A stretch of DNA of 64,000 nt from Toxorhynchites rutilus septentrionalis (GCF_029784135.1 NC_073746.1:31960387-32024386), one strand, 5' to 3'; numbered from the stretch's first letter, positions 26,247 to 38,175 are shown. The notes: a model not told the origin generated them from the sequence alone. A program made the numbers and translations.

Positions 26247-26252
26247 GCAGAA
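26247..26252 (+). CDS. inv: invected microexon (6 nt) encoding the RS motif
   Basis: Seen: a long pyrimidine tract ending in TTTCAG, then the six bases GCAGAA, then a consensus donor GTAAGTG. If the upstream exon ends in phase 1, the microexon reads xGC AGA A. The next coding exon starts with GT CCA CGA, so the joined reading is x-Arg-Ser-Pro-Arg-Ala-Arg-Lys. Known: insect invected proteins carry an Arg-Ser insertion just upstream of the homeodomain, encoded by a tiny separate exon, whereas engrailed lacks it. Drosophila invected has RSPRARKPKK here, the same peptide obtained by joining. Six bases keep the frame, so skipping would give a protein without RS. Inference: this is the invected microexon, 28.4 kb from the next coding exon. 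The upstream exon is outside the window, so its phase is not directly seen. Confidence 0.8.
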
Positions 26253-28008
26253 GTAAGTGTCACCTCTGATTGTATTGTCGTTTCCGCCGGGTCTGGTCCA
26301 TTCTCGTGAATCACTTCTACGGCAGACGGAAAACGTGTGAGTAAGTACGTAAATGTAGCATCACTTTTTGGGATTTTATTGAAACTTTACAACTGTCTCT
26401 CCCCACCGCTGACAGTTGGGTGATTGAAAAGCGCAATTAAAGCAATAAAGTGAGACGAAAAGCAAACGAAATGGTACCGACGGTAATCATTCCCAGAGAT
26501 AGTGGTCTCATTTGTGACCTGCTATTCTTGGAAACACTGGTTGTGCGCGTGCGAAAATTCACGATCATTGTGTGACGAGGGCGTAGAAATATGCCATTTT
26601 TTGTGTTCCGTCGTAACGTAGCACATTGCGGTTTTGTGATTGATTTCTCAGGCCCCCTGTTGATAGTCGATTCTGACTTGAAAATATTTTAACCTGAAAA
26701 AAATATGTTGCATTCATCAATGAGTGGCTAATTGCGGTCAAAATTATTCGTTCTCCGCCGTAAGCGTGAGCAATTGAATACTTCACGCCTCGATGCTACT
26801 GACTGAGTACGTCATGCCATTCCGAAACTGCTCATCACCGTCAGCCAGTCATCACATTTCACAGTCCATTGAAACGCTCCAGACGGCGCGAATGAACTCT
26901 TCTGGCCCACTTTCGCGTGAGCTCCAAATGTCAACTCCGATGAGTACAGTTTCCTTTTTCAATTAATTTTCACCACGTCAAAGCTGGCAGCTGGGTTCGA
27001 AGAACCAACCAGGACCACACACAACGCCGGGCAGCGAATTTTCGAGTCACAATTACCACGCTGTTTCTTTTGACGCGAAACCACCCGCTCGGGAAAATTT
27101 GCTTCATTACGTGCTTGCCCGGAAAACATACGCACAGTTCGCAACATGTCTCAATCGCGAGCTGAGCGAGCGAACTAGCGAACTCCTTCAAGGAGTCACC
27201 TCCAGAACGCGTCACCGTGCTTAATTAATCCGTCTTCGCCGGTGCTCTTAATTTCAAATTATTCACAGCGCTTGCGGAACGCGCCCCATATGCAAAAATC
27301 CACCAGCAGCCAGAACCGTTGTAAGCATGTCAGTTCGAATCAAGCGCAGCGAATGCATCAACGTCCTGTCGGAGGTCTGAATTCTGGCCCTTGTCAGCGA
27401 AAGTGTCCCACAATCCCTTTCCGCGTTCCGCTCCCTACCGCCCTCGTTTATCACGAATCGCGGGAACGTTGTTAGGGTTCGAAGTGGGCGCGCCACACAC
27501 GCGCTGGCCAAAAATCAACAACAACAGCCGGCGACACTTTCCATAATTGTTACGCTCAATTAACAATTATTCGAAATGTTAATTAAAATCAAAATACTCA
27601 GCCGCAGTAACTTACAATTTGAAGTGTCATTGCATGTCCATTCGGACGTACCGAACGCTTCGTGGAGAGACAAGAAACGCTCCACAGATGGGTCCATTTC
27701 TCGAATCGTTGAGATGATTTAGAGCTCTTGTAATTAGGCAAATGTTGCAAAGTTGTAGGGAAATTGGAAGGGAGTAGTGCAGTGGTGAGATGATTTTGAA
27801 AGTTTTGCCTTGTTTTGAGTGTATATTAATGGCTGTTTTTGGGTTGTTAACCTTAGTTGATAATACCTCCTTGGTTCTTGATGCGTCATTCATTATAACC
27901 GAATAACTTATGTCCTTTTCAATTCTGGTATGGAAATAAGGAATTGAGAAACAAGTGTATCTCACTCTGCATTAAAAATACGCCTACGCATAAAAATCTA
28001 TATTATAA
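26253..28008. other. low-repeat island directly after the microexon
   Basis: This is intronic, by the position of the invected exons. It contains no sequence duplicated in the window. It is GC-richer than average at 26800-27530, and 27540-27590 contains several TTAATT/CAATTA cores of the kind bound by Antennapedia- and engrailed-class homeodomains. Function is inference only. Confidence 0.35.
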
Positions 28009-29690
28009 CTAGCTGACCCGGCAAACGTTGTTCTGCCATATAAATTATTTCTAGTGGATATTTTGTTTGTTAAATAAAAAATTTCTAATGTATCGTAAGT
28101 GTGTTTGAAAACATTCAAACGATCTGTAAAATTACTCGAATGAAAATTATTTGAACGAAAGTGTGTTCGATGTTTTTTAGATTATAAGATAAACCAACGT
28201 GAAACGTTCGTAACTCTTGCGTTTTATTAGTTTAATTCATTCTTTGATGGAGATCGAACGGATGTTTGGGATAGTGATCTATAACATACAGAAGTATGGA
28301 GTGCTGTAAACGATAACCGGCGACAAAAATAAAAAAAAACTTATTTTATTTTCTTTATTTTCTTTTTTTCTTAAATTCGATGTACGTAAAAATGTAAAAT
28401 GTGAATTGAAAAAAAGGTAAATATAAAAAAAGTAAAATTATTACCAGAATGGATCACAATTTTGCACTCTGTAATCCGTTCGACTCAAGTCCAATCGAGT
28501 TAAGCGAATATTATTCAAAGTATCAAAATACTGAGAAGACATAGTGATGATAACTATTTTTCTATAAATCTCCTTGCATTTAAAAATTTTTTAAATTTAT
28601 ACCAGACAATATTTTCGTTTAAGAATTTTCCCCATATGCAGAGATTGTGTTACTCTTTAACATAGAACACATATTTGATACGGAAGAGCTAATTTCGTTT
28701 CGACAAAGGCTGTGTCGGAATTGCACACGATAGCTTCTCGCAAGTGAATATGTTCTCACTCACACAGCTTCTATTTATTGTGCCGTAGGAATCGCAGTCG
28801 TTCGTTCTCTACATTCGCGCACACCGCGACCTCGAATTGTTGGCACAGCTCACGACATCGTAGAATGACGTTATCCTGGCTGCATTGCGTCATCATACGA
28901 TTTATATAAAAATTACACCGAGCTATCTCTTCAACATTTGTTTGTTTCGTCTCCTCTAACCGCATGTTCATAAATATTAATTCAAAATGAGTGATGGAGA
29001 AAATTATAAATGAAGTACCTGTGGCGAGTTCTAGTTGTTCAATGTGTATGTAACATCCGTCTTGTCAATCCAGAATGGCTGGGAGATTTTTCGTCGAAGA
29101 TTTTTTTTTCTGATTTGTACTGTGGTCACACATAATCTAAAGTTTGTCACTAAGAATACATTCAATGCGCGTTGCTTGGCATAGATACTGAAATAAGCAC
29201 TAAGTAGAAACGTTAGGGCCATTAAGAGCGTCGATTATTGTCTCATTTTCGAATCACAATTTCTCGCGTCGCTATGTAGTCGATTATTGGCAATTCCAGC
29301 AACGTCCTCAGAAACATGGGCATTGAATCTACACACGTGCTCTCCAGTCGGTGTTCTATCAGGATTGATGACAATAGTGTGATTGTAACCTTGCAGTCCA
29401 AGTATGTGGTATTTGAAGAATTTCAATGATTTATTATTCTCATTCTGAAAAACTGAAATTCTGAAAAAATCGCTGGCGATGCGCCCTGTTTTAAGCGAAT
29501 TGAGGCCATATGTCATTTTACAACGCAGATGAAATAATTCTGTTTGAAAATCGAAAGACGGTTCAATTATATTGTTTATTCAAAAATACTAAAACCGGGA
29601 TTAAAAATAAGGGATTTTGTGTATGTATATGTATTTTCTGAAGCCAAACAAATTATTCAGATTTTTTTTTGCAAAGGACCTAATCGGTAT
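28009..29690 (-). mobile_element. Helitron-like element, copy 2
   Basis: CTAGCTGACCCGGCAAACG at 28009 is a reversed Helitron 3' terminus preceded by A. The sequence is colinear with copy 1 through 29690, including the embedded Feilai remnant at 29075-29230. It lacks the family A insertion found in copy 1. The 5' end merges into a histone-derived repeat near 29690. No coding capacity was recognised. Confidence 0.55.
29075..29230 (+). repeat. Feilai-like SINE remnant inside Helitron-like copy 2
   Basis: It has the same truncated SINE body as at 9333-9535, at the corresponding position of the element, but more diverged. Confidence 0.6.
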
Positions 29691-29692
29691 TA

Positions 29693-30480
29693 AATCCAGA
29701 ACAAGGCGGCATCGAGGGCGTTCGAAATGGTTTTTTTTCAAAACCACGAGTACAAAGTTTTCTAAATTGGAACCATTCCATAAAACAAGGCGTTTATCAG
29801 GGCCATTAAACCTTTCAAAAAAGAGTTTACGAAATACAGTTCAATGCTTTCTAAAATAATATCCAAAATTATAATAAAACACAAATTGATTTTTTCATAA
29901 TTTGTTTGCCAGGATCTGATGAGTATGTGAATTTGTCAGTTGTTCTGAGCTTATTGATAGTTGGGGACTTTCCTGATTATTCAATTTTCACCAATTCTTA
30001 AATTGTTTCCAGATTGAAAGTACAGTAATTTACAATTAGTTCGTTCGACATTTAGCTAATTGGACGGACATGTAATGCGACATATTTAGTTGGACATTTT
30101 TGTAAACATAGAGTGCAGGTTCCAAATTATGACCCCACATTGAAAGTCGACACTGTACCACTGTCATCGCAAATTTTCAATTACAGGTTAAAATTGCCTC
30201 CAATCCGACACTGAGTGGTGGTAATAAATGTAATTTACTGTACAACATGTCACAAGCTGGATGGGAAGAAATTTTCCAACTGTGAAAGCTGTGGCGAGTG
30301 GTAAACGCAATCGCTAAACAGGAAGGTTTAGCCGAACAAGATGGGGATATCGAGTGATAACAAAACATTAAACTCTTTAGATTGAAGATAATTTTGTGAT
30401 CCTGAAAAGGACCCTTTTTAGCCTGCATGTGAATCCAACGAGCGAACAAATCGTAATGAATGTATTTTTTTGCCATCGCT
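29693..30480 (+). repeat. histone-unit spacer, copy of 34601-35340
   Basis: It is nearly identical to 34605-35340. At 29789-29804 it has a decayed histone-type stem-loop (GGCGTTTATCAGGGCC). At 30398-30413 there is a reverse-strand one (GGTCCTTTTCAGGATC on the minus strand). The chance open frames here are not genes. Confidence 0.6.
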
Positions 30481-30541
30481 GCCTTTTAACGCTCATTCGT
30501 TCGTCTCGTTGTCTCTATCCTGTGACCGTGTACCGCTAGAG

Positions 30542-30547
30542 TATAAA
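30542..30547 (+). promoter_or_regulatory. TATA box of H2A pseudogene a
   Basis: TATAAA lies about 125 bp upstream of the H2A homology. The surrounding block CGCTAGAGTATAAAACRCGCGG is shared with 35534 apart from single-base changes, so the promoter was copied with the gene. Confidence 0.5.
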
Positions 30548-30666
30548 ACGCGCGGATCCCAAAAAAATATCTCATTTTCTTTCAAACCGTGAACCAGTGT
30601 GGTTGTACGGCATCGTTCAACATCGCATCGCATCACATCATAAAAAGAAAACAACCAGCAACGTGG

Positions 30667-30899
30667 GCGTTTGGACGTAACAAAGGAGGACTAGTTAAGG
30701 GAAAGGCAAAGCCCCACTCGAACCGTGTAAGTGTGCAGTTCCCCGTAGGTGTATCCGCCAATTGCTCCGCAAGGGTAGCTAGGCCGAGCGCGTTAGTACC
30801 AGTGCACCAGTCCACCTAGCCGGCTTTATATAGTTTCGGCCGCCGAAGTGATCGAGTTGGCTGGTAAAGCTGCTCGCGACGATAAGAAAACCTGCTTTC
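30667..30899 (+). pseudogene. histone H2A pseudogene a
   Basis: Core histone H2A packs DNA in nucleosomes, and this copy is broken. The start codon is lost (GCG in place of ATG). The frame reads GRNKGGLVKGKAKPHSNR and then QFPVG, matching the H2A N terminus. Frameshifts follow. In another frame EVIELAGKAARDDKKT is readable (helix 2 region), after which homology is lost at about H2A residue 77. The mid-region variant ARPSALVPV is shared with copy b. No intron and a TATA box upstream fit a replication-dependent histone origin. Confidence 0.75.
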
Positions 30900-31045
30900 A
30901 GAACAGAACACATTCGGATCGGTGGACATCAAGACAACAACAGGCAATAGCAGCGAGTGACAAACGCAATCGCAAAACGGCAGCAGGTAGCAGAAGAAAA
31001 AAGTTTGTTCTTTATACAAACTGCCAAACTTCAATGTCTATATAA

Positions 31046-33094
31046 CATTGAATGGATAATTGAATACTTGTTTGAAGCGCCGTTGGTAGCCCTAAGTTTC
31101 ATTTTGTAATTTACGAAAAACAAGCATTTAAAAAGTAGGTATTTTGAAGCGTTGTCACGTCACAAAAAATAGAGTATTTTTTAAGTTTATCAGATAAACC
31201 TAAGTTCTAACATTTTTGTGCTTGGGTTTCTCTTAGCAAATAATGAGAGTCTACAACCCACAAAATTTGGTTAAGATCGGTCCCCAAATAGAGGAATATC
31301 AGCTGTCTCATGAAGATATTGTCACGTCACGAAAAGTATACGAGACGTGACAACAATTTGAATCACTACAAACACTTTTTCTACGTTATATTAAAATTTA
31401 GAACATTTCCTACAATAATCATTAGTTGGAGAATATTTTGAAGTTAGGTTGTTGTCAGTCAAATACTTTTGTGAAGTGGCAACACCTGATTTTTTTTTGC
31501 TTTTTTAAACTATTGAACATTAATGATTAATTTGATTAATTTCAGTTCCATTTCAAAACAAACAAATGAACTCACCTCTATGTTTTGTCAACAGAAAATG
31601 AACGTGGATTCCAGAATATAGAATATAATATTCTCTCGACTTCCGGTTTGCTGATGATAGTATTGAAGGACAAAAAAATATAATAAACACATACGATTCA
31701 GGTATTGGGTATAAATGTCTTACCAGCGGAAGTCGAGTATCGTATTCCGATGTCATTTTGGAATGGAGGATGGTGGATGAAATGAAATCCCACAATTCGA
31801 TCGTGAATGGTAGTGTTGGCATATATCCATGTGTGCCATGTGATAGTGAGCAGATAGGATTTAAGCGAGAGGGAGATAATGTTTGAGTGGGAAGAACTTA
31901 GCCTTAAAACGACGCCTGTGGAGTTAGATAAAGAATGTGCACATAAAAATGCACACGTAAACGGCAACGGCCAACGATCAAAGTTAACGTCATCTTGAGC
32001 ACGCAAACATAAACGTTTTCACACAGGTATGCGAACATGCCCACATTCATACAAAGACTTCATCAAAAGTTTCTGATAGTAAAATCAAATGCGTTCCCCC
32101 GGTAGTGAGCGCCACTCGATGAACCAGTCTTGCGCGAGCCGTTGATGGCAAGCGCCAGAGTGAACGTGTTATATAATCTCGATATGAAAACTGGGGGTCG
32201 CTTTGGGCCACCCGACTTTTTCCAAATCACGGCATGCCGTGTACTACTGATAACATGTGGATTCTATTTATGTAGCTTATTTTGATGAGCAATCCATAAC
32301 CAATTAAAATTATCTTGTTTTGCAATGTTTCGCAACAACAAACATTGAACTCATTTTCCATACAGGTCAAAAATATAGTTTCTCTGTTTCTGGAGCAATG
32401 AAAACGCAAAATGGCGTTAAAACGCTAGAAAAAAGAGAGCGTTCTCTTTCTGTTCCAAATTTCAGTTCAATGCCGTGAATTCCTAAAAATGATCTTTTCA
32501 CATCCCACTTCTATTCATAATTTGAATTAATCCTTTACCTGACGTTCTAGTTTAAATTCGAATTTAAGCTTAGCGAACTAGCAAAGATATTATTCAAAGA
32601 AATTATTAAATTGTTCAACTTAAAATTGTAGGTATTTGCTCATAAGTTGAAGTATTTAGAAGAAGAATAATTGTTTTAATTCAAAAGCAATCACTAAACG
32701 TAAGTGAAATCAATTGTCTTGTGAAAGGATTTAACAATGTACTTATTTTAGGAATTAAAAATTACTTCTTCGAGGAAAAAAAGGAGTTTTTGTTGATTTG
32801 GAAATCATTTCTTGGGCTCCTGAATAGAAAATCCAACAGTCAGCGTTGTAACACCTTTTATTTGACACTACTGAAAATTCACCGTTCCAGAGATATAAAG
32901 TTTTAAGAGTAATAAAAAACATAAAACATAGTATACAGCTTGCTACAATACGGTGAAATTCTTGTTGAATACATCTTATTGATTGTGGAGATTTTCCCAA
33001 TTTTTCGCTTCGTTTAAAAAACTTTTTTTTTTAATTTTGTATCTGTATTATAATAACTTTCAACTCATTTGGCTGGTTCGTCACTTTTTACTTC
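31046..33094. other. unassigned AT-rich sequence
   Basis: No gene or clear repeat boundary was recognised. 31130-31500 looks repeat-derived, with the word GTCACGTCAC recurring. Confidence 0.3.
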
Positions 33095-33109
33095 CATTTT
33101 TGGAAGAAT

Positions 33110-33185
33110 GTCGGGAGTGAGAATTGAACTCGTGACCTTTAGCGTGAGAGGCATGGATGTTACCACTACGCCAGATCGCCTCCGC
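33110..33185 (-). repeat. tRNA-Glu-like SINE head
   Basis: On the minus strand it resembles a tRNA: A box TGGCGTAGTGGTAAC, anticodon-loop region CCTCTCACGC like tRNA-Glu, and B box GAGTTCAATTCTC. Pairing is too poor for a functional tRNA, so a SINE or pseudo-tRNA is the better call. Confidence 0.55.
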
Positions 33186-34252
33186 AGAGAGAGAAAAAAC
33201 CTGTTTTTAGTAAGTCAAAACGTTGTCACGAATGGGTCATTACCATGTTCTAGTAACGGAACGCTACTTTTATAATTCATCATTTTTTCCCGTCGTTTAA
33301 ATAACCCTTGGGCGGAGACGAACACGATGGCGATTCATTTTTATTTATATAGATATTATTCCATTAAAAAATACAATGAGCACTAGCATCAGATAATCAA
33401 ATGACCATTCATTGGTTTCATCGGTTCGACAATCTGCTGTTATGGGTGTTTTCAGCTGCACCATGGTGGTGACACGAAAGGTGTGAAACTGTGTGAACTA
33501 CCATTCACGATCTTAATTAATGACCACAAAATGCTTTTCCGTACCCAGGTGTGTTAGGGCGTGATTGGTGAAAAAATATTGCAATACTCAAGAAAATGCT
33601 ACCATTATACCTACCTACCATTTTGAGAGTAACAATTTTGCTAAACTCGACTGACTTACGTTAAAATTGTACGGAATCACTTACATTCCTGCATTAGCTA
33701 TAACCTGATGATGAGAATATCAGCTCTCATTTTTGACGTAGGACTACGTCTAACCGGAAGATATAGGGGGTGAAATGGAAATCTAGGCACTGAACAAGTA
33801 GGAAAAAATGCAAGATTTGGAACGCTTATAACTCGAGCATTTCTCAATAGATCGCAAATGTTTTTGCATCAATTGATAGGAAATATATCTACGCATCTAT
33901 CATAACGAATAACATTTCATTTTTCTGGAGATACATAATTGAATAATTGTGAAATATCAAGCATTGTCCAAATGCACTATGTGCCCATTTTTGATTGGTC
34001 CATTTTGTGCTCCTCAAATCGTACCGACCAAAACGGGCAACCAGAGCAGCAGCGAAATAGAATGAAGCACGATTGGAAAGGAAGAAGAAAAAAATGAACG
34101 AAACATTGGTCGCAGTCTCACACATGCGTAATTCTCGAGCCAGCCAGTCAGCTTAAAAATCCCCGCTCCGCTGCCGTAACGATCATTCTCAACCAAACCG
34201 TACACCACATCGGTTCACATCACAACACATCAACAAACCTACCCAAGCAGCC

Positions 34253-34460
34253 ATGTCTGGACATGGTAAAGGAGGAAAAGTGAAGGGAAAGGCAAAATCC
34301 CGCTCGAACCGTGTTGATCTGGAGTTCCCTGCAAGGGTAGCTAGGCCGAGCGCGTTAGTACCAGTGCAGTAGTCCACCTAGCCGGCGTTATATAGTTTCG
34401 GCCGCCGAAGTGATCGAGTTAGCTGGCAAAGCTGCTCGCGACAATAAGAAAACTCGCATT
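34253..34460 (+). pseudogene. histone H2A pseudogene b
   Basis: It keeps its ATG and reads MSGHGKGGKVKGKAKSRSNR, one residue from the usual H2A start over this length. It then loses the QFPVGRIHRLL region by deletion and continues ARVARPSALVPV to a stop at 34369-34371. In another frame EVIELAGKAARDNKKTRI is intact, ending about 34460. It is a typical intronless histone pseudogene, in the same orientation as copies a and c. Confidence 0.8.
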
Positions 34461-34695
34461 CGGAACAGAACACATTCGGTTCGGTGGACATCAAGACAAC
34501 AGGCAGTTGCAGCGAGTGGCGAGTGGCAAACGCAATCGCAAAACGGCATCAGGTAGCAGAAGAAAAAAGTTTGTTCTTTATACAAACTGCTTTGGTGGCA
34601 AATCCAGAACATGGCGGCATCGAGGGCGTTCGAAATGGTTTTTTTCAAAACCACGAGTACTAAGTTTTCTAAATTGGAACCATTCCATAAAACAA

Positions 34696-34711
34696 GGTGC
34701 TTTTCAGGGCC
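34696..34711 (+). promoter_or_regulatory. histone-type 3' stem-loop, imperfect
   Basis: GGTGCTTTTCAGGGCC keeps the TTTC loop and most of the stem. It is preceded by AAAACAA and lies about 235 bp after H2A pseudogene b. Confidence 0.55.
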
Positions 34712-35533
34712 ATTAAACCTTCCAAAAAAGAGTTTAGGAAATACAGTTCAATGCTTTCTAAAACAATATCCAAAATAATAATAAAACACAAATTGATTTT
34801 TTCATAATTTGTTTGCCAGGATATGATGAGTATGTGAATTTGGCAGTTGTTCTGAGCTTATTGATTTTCACCAATTCTTAAATTGCTTCTAGATTGAAAG
34901 TACAGTAATTTACACTTATCTCGACATTTAACTAATTGGACGGACATGTAATGCGACATATTTAGTTGGACATTTTTGTAAACATAGAGTTCGGGGTCCA
35001 AATTATGACCCAGCATTGAAAGTTGACACTGTACCACTGTCATCGCAAATGTTCAATTACAGGTTAAAATTACCTCCAATCCGATACTGAGTGGTGGTAA
35101 TGCGACGTGCCATTGAATGTAATTTACTGTAAAATATGTCACAAGCTGGATGGGAAGAAATTTTCCAACTGTGAAAGCTGTGGCGAGTGGCAAATGCAAT
35201 CGCTAAACAGCAAGGTTTAGCCGAACAAGATGGGGATATCGAGTGATAACAAAACAATAAACTTTTTAGATTGAAGATAATTTTGTGATCCTGAAAAGGA
35301 CCCTTTTTAGCCTGCATGTGAATCCAACGAGCGAACAAATCGTAATGAATGTATTTTCTTCTACTTCTTCTTTTTGGCTTTAAGAGGGTTTAAACTTTTC
35401 AGTTCATTCGCCTCTATGAATGTATTTTTTTGTCATCGCTCCCTTTTAACGCTCATTCGTTCGTCTCGTTGGACTCGCCCCTCTGGCTGAGTCTGCCGAT
35501 TTGTCTCTATCCTGTGAGTGTGTACCGCTAGAG

Positions 35534-35539
35534 TATAAA
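35534..35539 (+). promoter_or_regulatory. TATA box of H2A pseudogene c
   Basis: TATAAA lies about 80 bp upstream of the H2A homology, in the same sequence block as the box at 30542. Confidence 0.5.
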
Positions 35540-35614
35540 ACACGCGGACCCCAAAAAAATATCTTATTTTCTTTCAAACCGTAAACCCGTGTGGTTGTAC
35601 GGCATCGGCATCGT

Positions 35615-35841
35615 GGACGTAACAAAGGAGGACAAGTTAAGGGAAAGGCAAAGTCTCACTCGAACCGTGCAGGTCTCCAGTTCCCTGTTGGTCGCGTTCA
35701 CTGATTGCTCCGCAAGGGTAACTAGGCCGAACGGATTGGTGCCGGAGCACCAGTATACCTAACAGCGATTATAGAGTTTCGGCCGTCGGAGTGCTCGAGT
35801 TGGCTTGCAAGGCTGCTCACGACAATCAGAAAACCCGCATC
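35615..35841 (+). pseudogene. histone H2A pseudogene c
   Basis: The most complete copy in the middle region. It reads [18 protein letters not shown], then [11 protein letters not shown], a TGA stop, LLRKGN, a TAG stop, then AERIGAGAPVYLTAI before a frameshift. The other frame continues VLELACKAAHDNQKTRI. The ATG is missing. Homology ends near H2A residue 77, as in the other copies. A shared end point means the truncation came before multiplication. Confidence 0.8.
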
Positions 35842-36079
35842 AAGAACAGAGCAGCTTCGGTTCGGCGCTCATCAAGGCAACAATTAGTTTCAGTGAGTGG
35901 CAAAGTGTTTCTCCGGAACGTCGCATCAAATGTAATTTACTGAACAACATGTCACAAGCTGGATGGGAAGAAATTTTCCAACTGTGAAAGCTGTGGCGAG
36001 TGGCAAACGCAATAGCTAAACAGGAAGGTTTAACCGAACAAGATGGAAATATCGAGTGATAACAAAAACACAAGACCAA

Positions 36080-36095
36080 GGTTCTTTTCAGAACC
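36080..36095 (+). promoter_or_regulatory. histone-type mRNA 3' stem-loop, intact
   Basis: GGTTCTTTTCAGAACC has a perfect six-base-pair stem and TTTC loop, is preceded by ACAAGACCAA and followed by ATCAACAT. It matches the replication-dependent histone 3'-end consensus and lies 240 bp after H2A pseudogene c. Confidence 0.85.
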
Positions 36096-36289
36096 ATCAA
36101 CATATTCATAAAGAATAAACAGTAAACTAATCCATTTTTCAGGTAGATAGGTAGGTATTCACGTAGGAGAAGAAAATAAAACAATATATTTAAAATATAT
36201 ATTTAACAAAAGCTGTCCCCTTTGTATAGTCCTACGTCACTCCGGTTATGTCCCCGACATTACCCACCCGTCTTTTTTTTCTATCCTAA

Positions 36290-36598
36290 ACCGAAACAGA
36301 AACCGAAAATGTTATTTATACAACGGCTTATTTCAAGAAAAAGATAAAGGTAATTTACCAGAATCGCCCTACGAAGAATACTTTTTAAAGCCAGTTTAGG
36401 GCAAACAGAGCCCGGAACAAAGAAAAAGTTCAATGACTCTGTCATTGTTGTAATTCAAATACATGCGTAGAAGGATTTTTTTCATAAAATATGATCGTCT
36501 GTCACCTCCTGGAAGATTCCGAATATATGATTTCGTTTATATGAGAAAGGTATTTTTTGGCTTTAAGGGGATGAATCAAAAATAGAATTCTTATTTTA
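36290..36598 (+). repeat. repeat B, copy 2 (left part)
   Basis: It matches 1095-1366 in order, including CTCTGTCATTGTTG, ATATGATCGTCT and CACCTCCTG. The match is cut at 36598 by the Helitron and resumes at 37972. Confidence 0.75.
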
Positions 36599-37972
36599 TC
36601 TATATATATAAAAATGGATTTCTGTCTGTCTGTCTGTCTGTCTCGGAAATTACTGAACCGATCAACATGAAAATTGGTATGTAGGGGTTTTTGGGGCCGG
36701 GGAAGGTTTTCGTGATAGTTTGAAATGCTGAAACAAATGAAACTCGAATTTCTGCATAATTTGAAAACTAAACAAGCAAATGGAGCCAAATTTGTCATGC
36801 GATTTTTTTTTTGGGGACACGAATCGTTTCCATGGTGAATAGACATTCCTTCTCTCTCTCTGCCATGAAGCATACATTTCTGCAAATGAAGCATACATTT
36901 CTGCATAATTCAAGAACTAATCAAGCTAACTGAACCAAATTTGGCATGTGAAAATTTTAGGGGGTAAGGAACATTTCTAAAGTGGTTCAACACCTCCTTC
37001 AACCCCCTCTCTAAAGGGGGGCTACCATATAAATTAAACACAAATTTTTGCATAACTCGATAACTAATCAAGCAAATGGAACCAAATTTGGCATGTGAAG
37101 GTTTTAGGGTGCGATAAATGTTTTTATGGTGATTTGACACCAGTAGTGAGGAATTAGGGAGATTCCTACCGTGAAGCAGATGATAGACTGTTGCTTATCG
37201 GTCCTCCCCTAACAGCTCCCGCAGGTGAGTGTGGATACCATTGGGCCGACAGTGGTCTGGCTGACACAATGTAGTTATGGAGAAATCAAATTACCTAAAA
37301 TCTATCTGTGTCCATGTGCTATATGAAACGTCCCATACCAGAAAAACAAAAAGAAGGAAAAACGAAGCAGTGGACCCAAATAAGAAAGAATAAATATGAA
37401 AAAAACTAACATTTAGTTCAGCGAATATGCTTAAAGTGTAGGAGAAGATAATGAAAAATATCTGAAAACTCTGAAAGGAAAAAGGGGAAATTCGGAAAAT
37501 TAAATTCCCATATGTTCTACAATTACATAGTGACAAGTGCTGATAGTCCATTTGATGTTTGCGCTAGCGAAATTGATCTTTGTTCGAAACTGGAAATTGA
37601 TTTTAATGTGATGAATCGCACTCCTATATCTTCTTCTATCTATACCAATGAAAAAGTATCGCCGAATGTGTTGATAAGAGCAGAAGTCGAGGAAGGAATT
37701 GTCCGATTTAGGGACTGGAACATGTTATTTGGAAGTGGTTGAAAAATCTTGAACGAGAATTGTGTCTGAAAATAATCTGATATTATAATGATGAGTTTTG
37801 TTAGAAATACTAGGAATTTTACAGTAAAAGGGGTCGATTAGAAGATCAATCAATGAACAGTTCTGCGATTGGACCCATGAACTTGCTCATAGTAAGAAAA
37901 CGTGGATGTTTGAAGGTATTGATAACAAAAAAACAAATTTTGGGCGGGACGAAGTTTGCCGGGTCAGCTAGT
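36599..37972 (+). mobile_element. Helitron, non-autonomous, complete
   Basis: The 5' end TCTATATATATAAAAATGG and the 3' end GGGTCAGCTAG (37971) are typical insect Helitron termini, inserted between A and T. A (CTGT)n run lies near the 5' end. Internal degenerate tandem blocks each contain ACTAATCAAGC, then ACCAAATTTGGCATGTG (about 36660-37130). Comparison with the uninterrupted repeat B at 1361-1366 shows a precise insertion. Replicase and helicase motifs are absent; the 76-codon frame at 37512-37742 is unrecognised. Confidence 0.85.
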
Positions 37973-38084
37973 ATTCAAATAAAATAAGTAAAAAAAACTT
38001 TTTAAGTTAAACGGTTTCATTGTGATCAAACATAATAATTATACAGGTAATGTACTGAAATCTAGAAAATAATTAGCTTCATTA

Positions 38085-38175
38085 ATATGGGGTATTTATT
38101 AAACTAAAATAAAATCGTGGGACACATCGGATTTTCATTATCCACAGTTTGTGGTTTCATCATATGCCCCACGAT
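38085..38175. repeat. partial hairpin repeat related to 52473-52609
   Basis: AAAATAAAATCGTGGGRCA and its inverted copy flank a short centre similar to the complete palindrome at 52473-52609. Flanking 37975-38085 matches 52620-52740 in reverse. Confidence 0.6.

Larger units (their letters stand above)
33735..36263 (+). mobile_element. family A element, copy E5, carrying two H2A pseudogenes
   Basis: The 5' palindrome GACGTAGGACTACGTC is at 33735-33750. The 3' module is AGTCCTACGTC with hairpin 36245-36263. Between them lie a histone-like promoter region, H2A pseudogene b, a spacer, a second promoter, H2A pseudogene c and a good histone stem-loop (36080-36095). I infer one element of about 2.5 kb, or two fused units. 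No transposase is present. Confidence 0.6.
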
